Source of the DNA: an uncultured Christensenellaceae bacterium
GTDB taxonomy: Bacteria; Bacillota; Clostridia; Christensenellales; Borkfalkiaceae
Assembly (NCBI GenBank): GCA_910587825.1
Contig: CAJUNJ010000003.1
Location: forward strand, 1 to 64,000
Length of the DNA: 64,000 nt
Reading direction: 5' to 3'
Shown: in pieces, positions 58,795 to 64,000 of the stretch
Layout of the letters: the number at the start of each line of letters is the position of its first letter
Numbering within the stretch: position 1 is the stretch's first letter
Position numbers and translations under genes: made by a program
Notes under the pieces: model-generated
Database searches by the model: none
The model's input: the letters and a program-made list of their open reading frames with translations, nothing else
What the model was told of the DNA's origin: nothing

Positions 58795-59623
58795 TGCGGA
58801 CGAACTTATTAAACTTGCGCTTAAAGAAGATATTACAAGCGAAGACGCTTCGACAAACGCGGTTATACGCAAAAAGACGTTGGGCAGGGTACAGCTTATC
58901 TGCAAGCAGAACGGCGTAATCTGCGGACTTTCCGTTTTTAAACGTACTTTCGAACTTTTGGACGGTTCCGTGAAGATTGACCTTTTCGCCGAAGACGGCG
59001 ACAGGGTGGAAAAGGGACAGCTTATTGCCGAAGTCGAGGGCGATATACGCGTTTTGCTTTCGGGTGAACGCACGGCGTTGAATTTTTTACAGCGTATGAG
59101 CGGTATCGCAACCTATACCGCCGAATTGGTAAAACTGCTTGAAGGCAGTAAAACAAAGCTTTTGGACACGCGTAAGACCACGCCGAATATGCGCATTTTC
59201 GAAAAGTATTCCGTAAGAGTGGGCGGGGGAGTAAACCACCGCTACAATCTTTCGGACGGAATACTGCTAAAAGACAACCATATAGGCGCGGCGGGTTCGG
59301 TAAAAAGGGCGGTTGAGCTGGCAAAAGAATATTCGCCCTTTGTGCGCAAAATAGAGATTGAAGTGGAAAATCTTGAAATGTGCAGGCAGGCGTTAGAAGC
59401 GGGAGCGGATATAATTATGCTTGACAATATGTCGCCCGAAGATATGAAAAAAGCCGTCGTAATGATAGGCGGAAGGGCGCTTACCGAGTGCAGCGGTAAC
59501 ATAACAAAGGAAAATATCCGCAGTATTGCCGACATTGGCGTCGACTTTGTGTCGAGCGGGGCGTTGACGCACTCCGCGCCGATACTCGACCTTTCGCTGA
59601 AAAATCTTCACCCGATAGAATAG
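58766..59623 (+). CDS. nadC: Nicotinate-nucleotide pyrophosphorylase (carboxylating)
   Basis: The enzyme converts quinolinate and PRPP to nicotinate mononucleotide. The 285-residue protein has GERTALNFLQRMSGIAT, LDTRKTTPNMRIFEKYSVRV (with the catalytic Lys and Arg residues) and LLKDNHI, and GADIIMLDNM near the C-terminus. An AGGGAGGAGGAG site lies before the start, within nadB; the genes overlap by 29 bases. Missing nadA suggests it is elsewhere in the genome. Confidence 0.95.
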   Translation: MSDPVTFAVNADELIKLALKEDITSEDASTNAVIRKKTLGRVQLICKQNGVICGLSVFKRTFELLDGSVKIDLFAEDGDRVEKGQLIAEVEGDIRVLLSGERTALNFLQRMSGIATYTAELVKLLEGSKTKLLDTRKTTPNMRIFEKYSVRVGGGVNHRYNLSDGILLKDNHIGAAGSVKRAVELAKEYSPFVRKIEIEVENLEMCRQALEAGADIIMLDNMSPEDMKKAVVMIGGRALTECSGNITKENIRSIADIGVDFVSSGALTHSAPILDLSLKNLHPIE

Positions 59624-59637
59624 AGAAGACTTTGCAT

Positions 59638-59676
59638 AAAAAGAGCGTTCACGCAGTTTAACGTGAACGCTCTTTT
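59638..59676. terminator. Bidirectional terminator between nadC and the YitT genes
   Basis: AAGAGCGTTCACG and CGTGAACGCTCTT pair perfectly around CAGTTTAA, with A- and T-tracts on the two sides. Confidence 0.9.
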
Positions 59677-59688
59677 CGGTTTTGTCTT

Positions 59689-60570
59689 TTACAGCGTATC
59701 TCTGAAACCTTTGCCGACTATTTCGTTTGTGTCGGTCAAAATAACAAACGCTTCGGAATCTACGGAATGTATGCGCGCTTTAAGCTTAATTGCTTCCGGG
59801 CGTTTGCAGACGGTAAGAATAATTGTCTTTTCTTCTCCGCTGTAACCGCCCTGCGCCTTTACGGACGTGTATCCGCGGTGTATATCTTCAAGTATGAACG
59901 GGGTTATAAGTTCGGGCTTTGCCGTTATAATCTGCACGTATTTGCTTTTGCCTATATTTTCTATAACTCCGTCAACTATAAACGCTTTGGCGAACAGACC
60001 CAGCATAGAATAAAGTCCCGTCTGCGCCCCGAAGATAAAAAAGGTGGAGGCGGCTATTACGAAGTCGGTTGCAAGCAACGCTTTGCCGACGTTAAGTTTT
60101 GTGTATTTTTTTATGATAAGCGCGATAATGTCCGTTCCGCCCGAAGAGGCTTTGCAGTTGAAAATAATGGCGCTTCCCGCCGCGGTAAGCAGCATTGCGT
60201 AAACGAATTCGAGGAATATCTGGTCTGTCACGGGCGGATTAACGGGAATAAGCTTCATAAGCTGCATTTCGGCGGAGTAGACAAGACTGCAATACGCCGT
60301 TTTGAAAGTACAGCCCTTGCCGAGGAAGATAAACCCGATTATAAGCAGCAGAATGTTTATCGCCGTCATAATCTCGGTCTGCCCCAGCCAGCTTACGTGC
60401 GGGGTTATAAACTTGCACAGTATTATCGAAATACCGCTTACGCCGCCCGTTGCAAAGTTGTTGGGCGCTTTGAAAAAATATACGCCCGCGGCAAGCAGAA
60501 GCGTGCCTATATTCAGTACCACCCAGTACAGCACGTTCTTTCTTGTAAACCGCTTTTTCTTTTCTGACAT
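59689..60570 (-). CDS. YitT family membrane protein (DUF161 plus DUF2179)
   Basis: The 293-residue protein has about six membrane helices in the first 200 residues, with FFKAPNNFATGGVSGISIIL and NCKASSGGTDIIALIIKKYT, the hallmarks of YitT. The C-terminal DUF2179 domain (YVQIITAKPELITPFILED, GYTSVKAQGGYSGEEKTIIL) is cytoplasmic. The function of this family is unknown; a transport role is assumed. A second copy lies just upstream on the same strand. Confidence 0.9.
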   Translation of the reverse strand: MSEKKKRFTRKNVLYWVVLNIGTLLLAAGVYFFKAPNNFATGGVSGISIILCKFITPHVSWLGQTEIMTAINILLLIIGFIFLGKGCTFKTAYCSLVYSAEMQLMKLIPVNPPVTDQIFLEFVYAMLLTAAGSAIIFNCKASSGGTDIIALIIKKYTKLNVGKALLATDFVIAASTFFIFGAQTGLYSMLGLFAKAFIVDGVIENIGKSKYVQIITAKPELITPFILEDIHRGYTSVKAQGGYSGEEKTIILTVCKRPEAIKLKARIHSVDSEAFVILTDTNEIVGKGFRDTL

Positions 60571-60583
60571 AATATAAGTCCTT

Positions 60584-61735
60584 TTAAAGCGTTCCGCCGA
60601 AACCTTTCCCCAAAATTTCGTTTGCGTCGGTAATTATTACGAAAGCTTCGTTGTCGAATTCTTTTACCTTTGTTTTAAGCTTCAACGCTTCGCCGCGTTT
60701 GCACACGGAGACAAGTACGGTTTTGGCTTCACCCGTATATCCGCCCTGCGCATTGTATTTTGTGTAACCGTGGTTTATCACGTTTAAAATATAGTCTCCT
60801 ATCGGGTCGGGATTGGTGGTAATAATAGTTATGTACTTTGTCTTGCCTATGCTTTCTATAATTCCGTCCAACAGGAACGACCTTGCGAAAAGCCCCATAA
60901 ACGAGTACAGCGCAATAGTGGTCGACTTTATCGTTACAATAGAGATGCAGACGACGATAAGGTCGATTATGGTAAGCGCCATTCCGACGTTTATTCTTGT
61001 ATATTTTTTCAATATAAGCGCAATTATATCCGTTCCGCCCGAAGTTGCGCCGCAGTTGAATACCAACGCCCCGCCCGCGCCGAACAGTAAAATAGAGTAA
61101 GCCATTTCAAGGAAAGGCTGGTCGGTCAGGGGAACGGGCGTTGCGCCGTTGGACGGTATGCCCGTGATGTGTCCCAAAACGTCGGTGAATTCAAACAGCC
61201 ATATAATGCCCGTATATAACAGCGAGCAGTATATGGTTTTTATTGTACACTGTTTGCCGAGTATGATAAGTCCAACAATCAGCAGGAAGACGTTTATAAT
61301 TGCCATTATTACCGACTGCGACAGCGGAACTACGCTTGAAAGCATTATGGAAATACCGGCAACGCCGCCCAACGTAAAGTTGTTGGGTATCTGGAAAAAG
61401 TATACGCTGAACGACATTAAAATTACGCCTGCGGTAATAAGTCCCCAGCTTATAGCCGTGCGCACGCGCTTTTGTTTTTTGGTAAGAACTTTATCGCCCC
61501 GCGGTTTTACGGCGACTGTTTCTTCCGTATTTATATCGTTTTGAATTTCGGGCGGAAGATGTGCGGGCATTTCCGCGGCGGCGGTATCCGCCGCCGCAGC
61601 CTCTTCAACAATTTCTTCCGCAAAGGCTTCGGTAATTTCTTCGGTTTTTCCCTCCGCAGGGCTTACCGCAAGCTTTTGCGCTTTGTCCTCGGAAGCCTGC
61701 GTAATTTCGGTATCGTCTTTTTTTCTTTTAGCCAT
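60584..61735 (-). CDS. YitT family membrane protein with acidic N-terminal extension
   Basis: Started at 61735 (MAKRKKDDTE), where the preceding frame is AT-rich and holds the promoter; 383 residues. The first 90 residues are a charged, Glu/Ala-rich extension (EEITEAFAEEIVEEAAA) that the neighbour lacks. Then come YitT helices (FFQIPNNFTLGGVAGISIML, NCGATSGGTDIIALILKKYT) and DUF2179. The two copies clearly arose by duplication and share TKYITIITTNP/SKYVQIITAKP-type segments. The weak AGAGAG site and 13-base distance to the next gene suggest one transcript. Confidence 0.88.
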   Translation of the reverse strand: MAKRKKDDTEITQASEDKAQKLAVSPAEGKTEEITEAFAEEIVEEAAAADTAAAEMPAHLPPEIQNDINTEETVAVKPRGDKVLTKKQKRVRTAISWGLITAGVILMSFSVYFFQIPNNFTLGGVAGISIMLSSVVPLSQSVIMAIINVFLLIVGLIILGKQCTIKTIYCSLLYTGIIWLFEFTDVLGHITGIPSNGATPVPLTDQPFLEMAYSILLFGAGGALVFNCGATSGGTDIIALILKKYTRINVGMALTIIDLIVVCISIVTIKSTTIALYSFMGLFARSFLLDGIIESIGKTKYITIITTNPDPIGDYILNVINHGYTKYNAQGGYTGEAKTVLVSVCKRGEALKLKTKVKEFDNEAFVIITDANEILGKGFGGTL

Positions 61736-61786
61736 ATTCACTCTCTTGACCGTTCGTTTGAATTTTGTTGCCGTTAAAGCACATAA

Positions 61787-61815
61787 ATCATAACACGGGC
61801 GGGTCGAGTTGTCAA
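61787..61815 (-). promoter_or_regulatory. Promoter of the YitT pair
   Basis: On the minus strand TTGACA (61815-61810) and TATGAT (61792-61787), 17-base spacer; RNA start about 45 bases before the ATG. Confidence 0.75.
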
Positions 61816-61896
61816 TATTAATCTTCAATAACCCGCGATAATTCAAAAAATTTAGCATTTTAACAGAAAATTACAAAAATTATTCCGAAATATATC

Positions 61897-61925
61897 TTGC
61901 TTTATTAATCAATATAATGTATAAT
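61897..61925 (+). promoter_or_regulatory. Predicted promoter of the secreted BspA-like gene
   Basis: TTGCTT (61897-61902) and TATAAT (61920-61925), 17-base spacer. The leader of about 79 bases has a possible stem (TTTGGGAAA with TTTTCCAAA) and a strong AAGGAGA site. Confidence 0.6.
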
Positions 61926-62010
61926 CGAAAATGAGTAATAAAAATTTAATTTGGGAAAGTGTCTTTTTCAGGCGTTTTCCAAACGTAAGAAAATCCGTAA
62001 GGAGACTTTT

Positions 62011-64000
62011 ATGACAAGTTTGACTAAAAAATTATTTTTATCGCTATTTTCCGTAGCCGCGGCGGTTTGCCTTGCGGTCGGGATTTTTGCGCTTCCCGTG
62101 CAAAAGTCTTCGGCATTGTCGGCGGATATCGTCACGCTTAATGATATCGGCGATTTCGATATCGAAGGTACCGTGCTTAACGGGCTTTCGTCTACGGGTG
62201 CGGGAAAAATCGGCGGTAAACCGTATGAAGTCGTAATTCCCGAAAGCGTCACCGCAATTTCGGCTAACGCGTTTGCGGCAAGCACTTCAAACGCAACCGC
62301 GCTTGAATCGGTCACCGTTCCCGCAGGCGTAACTTCGATAGGCGAACGTGCGTTTGCAGGTCAGCGCGGTCTGCTGGTGATTAACTTCAACGCTACGGCT
62401 TGCAATGATTTTGCGGCGGGCAACACCAACCCGTTCTATAACGCGGGTTTAAGCGTGGACGGCGGTATCACCGTAAACATCGGCGCGGTAAACAAACTGC
62501 CCGCAAATATGTTCAACGGCGGAAGCACAACAGGCAATACCGTGAACGTCGGCGCGGTCAATTTCAACGGCGCGTCTATTGCGGCGGAGAATTTCGGCGC
62601 ATACGCTTTTGCTTATAACAGAAATTTAAAAACTGTTAATTTCAGCAATACGAGTATCGAAGAAATAGGTTCGTACGCGTTTGCCTATACGGCTATCGGT
62701 GAAATTGCAATTCCCGACGAAGTAAAGACTATCAAAAACAATGCGTTTGCAAATTCTTCGCTTTCAAACCTGCAATTTACAAATAACAGCGCGCTTGCAA
62801 TTATCGAAGAAAACGCGTTTACTTCAAGCAGGGTAGGCGTTGTCGGCATTCCCGCAAGCGTAACTTCGATAGGCGCTAACGCGTTCATGAACTGTGCGGC
62901 TCTTACACGCGTTACTTTCGGCGGTAATTCGATAAAGACCATAAGCGGCAGTACTTTCGAAGGCTGTACCGCCCTTGAAACGGCAGCGCTTCCCGAAGGT
63001 GTCAAGACGATAGGACAACGTGCGTTTAACGGCTGTTCTTCGCTTAAAACAATTACCGTTCCCGCAAGCGTAACTTGGATAGGCGGAAGCGCATTCGGCG
63101 GTTGTACTGCTGTGACTGACATTTATTATCTCGCGGCGGCGGCAACGACTTCCGCCAGCTCGCCCTTCCAGAACGGCGGCGCGGCTAAAGTACATATAGG
63201 CAGTGCGGCAAGCAAGGTTACTATGTTGCCCGCTTATCTGTTCAATAATACAAATATTTCGGAAGTAGAGTTCGTCAATGCGGAAATCGGAAGTGTAACC
63301 AATTTCAATAACAGCGTATTTTCAAGCTGTGCAAAACTTACTACGGTAAACTTTAATAATCAGCAAGTATCAGTAATAGGTGAAAACGTTTTCTCGGGCT
63401 GTACTTCGCTGTACAGTCTTACCTTGCCGACGGCGTTGCAGACCATCGGTGTAGGGGCGTTTAATAACTGCTCTTCATTGTACCGTCTTACCGTACCTGC
63501 AAGCGTTACGGCAATAGGTGAAGAAGCATTCAAAGGCTGTACCAAACTTATAGAAGTCCAGACAAATCTTGCCGTAAACGCGGGTAGCCCGTCTTACGGC
63601 GGGCTTGCAAGCAACGCAAAACACGTTTATTCTCTTTCAAACACGGATACTTACTTTAAAAACGATGAAGGTTTAGTTTACTACGACGATGATACATACG
63701 TATATATTGTAAGTTACAGGGGCGACGGAAGCGGACTTACGGACGGAGTTTTAGATTTAACCGAATACGTAAAATCTACAAACACGGTTGAAGTGTTCGA
63801 CAGGGCTTTTTACGGAAACGAAAGTATCAAGGGCGTAAAACTTGAAGGCGTAAAGGTGATAGGGGCTTCGGCTTTTGCAGGTACGGGACTTACTTCATTA
63901 AACGTACCCGCAAGCGTTGATACCATTGGTGAAGGCGCGTTTTCTGGCTGTACTTCGCTTAAAGACGCAAAGTTTGCGCAGGGCTTCTCTGTCACGTTGT
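62011..64000 (+). CDS. Secreted BspA-like leucine-rich repeat protein (3' truncated by window)
   Basis: The frame is open from the ATG at 62011 to the end of the window, 663 residues so far. A standard signal peptide (MTSLTKKLFLSLFSVAAAVC, cleavage probably near SSALSA) is followed by many BspA-type repeats: IPESVTAISANAFAA, VPASVTWIGGSAFGGC, LPEGVKTIGQRAFNGC. Between repeat groups lie segments with Asn/Phe-rich strands (VNFNGASI, LTTVNFNNQQ) and one non-repeat part around residues 535-600. Unlike the two lipoproteins at 30595 and 37081 it has no lipobox, a normal ribosome binding site and a leader. The C-terminal anchor lies outside the window. Confidence 0.88.
   Translation, partial: MTSLTKKLFLSLFSVAAAVCLAVGIFALPVQKSSALSADIVTLNDIGDFDIEGTVLNGLSSTGAGKIGGKPYEVVIPESVTAISANAFAASTSNATALESVTVPAGVTSIGERAFAGQRGLLVINFNATACNDFAAGNTNPFYNAGLSVDGGITVNIGAVNKLPANMFNGGSTTGNTVNVGAVNFNGASIAAENFGAYAFAYNRNLKTVNFSNTSIEEIGSYAFAYTAIGEIAIPDEVKTIKNNAFANSSLSNLQFTNNSALAIIEENAFTSSRVGVVGIPASVTSIGANAFMNCAALTRVTFGGNSIKTISGSTFEGCTALETAALPEGVKTIGQRAFNGCSSLKTITVPASVTWIGGSAFGGCTAVTDIYYLAAAATTSASSPFQNGGAAKVHIGSAASKVTMLPAYLFNNTNISEVEFVNAEIGSVTNFNNSVFSSCAKLTTVNFNNQQVSVIGENVFSGCTSLYSLTLPTALQTIGVGAFNNCSSLYRLTVPASVTAIGEEAFKGCTKLIEVQTNLAVNAGSPSYGGLASNAKHVYSLSNTDTYFKNDEGLVYYDDDTYVYIVSYRGDGSGLTDGVLDLTEYVKSTNTVEVFDRAFYGNESIKGVKLEGVKVIGASAFAGTGLTSLNVPASVDTIGEGAFSGCTSLKDAKFAQGFSVTL

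Noticed and set aside
59767..60567. A 266-codon plus-strand frame opposite the first YitT gene
   Set aside because: Antisense to a conserved membrane protein; basic, Tyr/Arg-rich product without start signals.

Overview
The window looks like a contiguous piece of a Bacillota (Clostridia-type) chromosome. Supporting signs are the gene order rpmG-secE-nusG-rplK-rplA-rplJ-rplL with an L10 leader, AddAB instead of RecBCD, an ER-type SipW signal peptidase, L27 with an N-terminal extension of the Prp-cleaved kind, sigma-A promoters close to TTGACA-17-TATAAT, and purine-rich ribosome binding sites. An uncultivated gut lineage near Christensenellales is my guess from protein style only (BspA-like repeats, YitT pairs, many one-of-a-kind lipoproteins). 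I saw no tRNA, rRNA, CRISPR array, transposase or prophage gene, and no gene-free stretch longer than about 280 bases.

Layout. 1-6729: an exported-protein cluster: the end of a surface protein, a large beta-helix surface protein split by one extra G in a G6 run, two TasA/camelysin-like proteins, and the SipW-type signal peptidase that probably processes them. 6735-13533: two paralogous membrane-anchored acidic proteins that end in a domain resembling the C-terminal half of ribosomal protein uL15. Between them lie a cardiolipin synthase, a Gfo/Idh/MocA dehydrogenase and small membrane or coiled-coil proteins. 13572-21650: a complete arginine operon argGH-CJBDF with a consensus promoter and two ARG-box-like sites. 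21679-27069: a cupin-type XRE regulator and potABCD polyamine import. 27112-36433 (minus strand): GNAT, metallophosphoesterase, rpmA, rplU, rng, DUF2344 and a radical SAM gene, interrupted by two plus-strand genes, one a BspA-like lipoprotein. 36551-42080: a SecB-like protein, a second BspA-like lipoprotein, and the rpmG-secE-nusG-rplKA and rplJL genes. 42186-48305: glycolipid glycosyltransferase, PlsY, membrane proteins, a cyclophilin-like lipoprotein and a putative Myb-like DNA-binding protein. 48355-59623: a lipoprotein divergent from addBA, a membrane protein, a PRC-barrel protein and nadBC. 59689-61735: two YitT proteins. From 62011 to the end: a secreted BspA-like repeat protein that runs off the window.

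The observations I rate highest are: (1) the uL15-like domain carried by two membrane-anchored acidic paralogues; (2) seven genes whose predicted -10 box lies only 6-11 bases before the ATG with no ribosome binding site, which suggests leaderless mRNAs, in a genome where other genes have strong Shine-Dalgarno sites; (3) the frameshifted beta-helix protein in the SipW/TasA-like cluster, which is either phase variation or a sequencing artefact; and (4) BspA-like lipoprotein genes inserted at the edges of conserved translation-gene clusters. All calls come from reading the sequence; no database search was possible.
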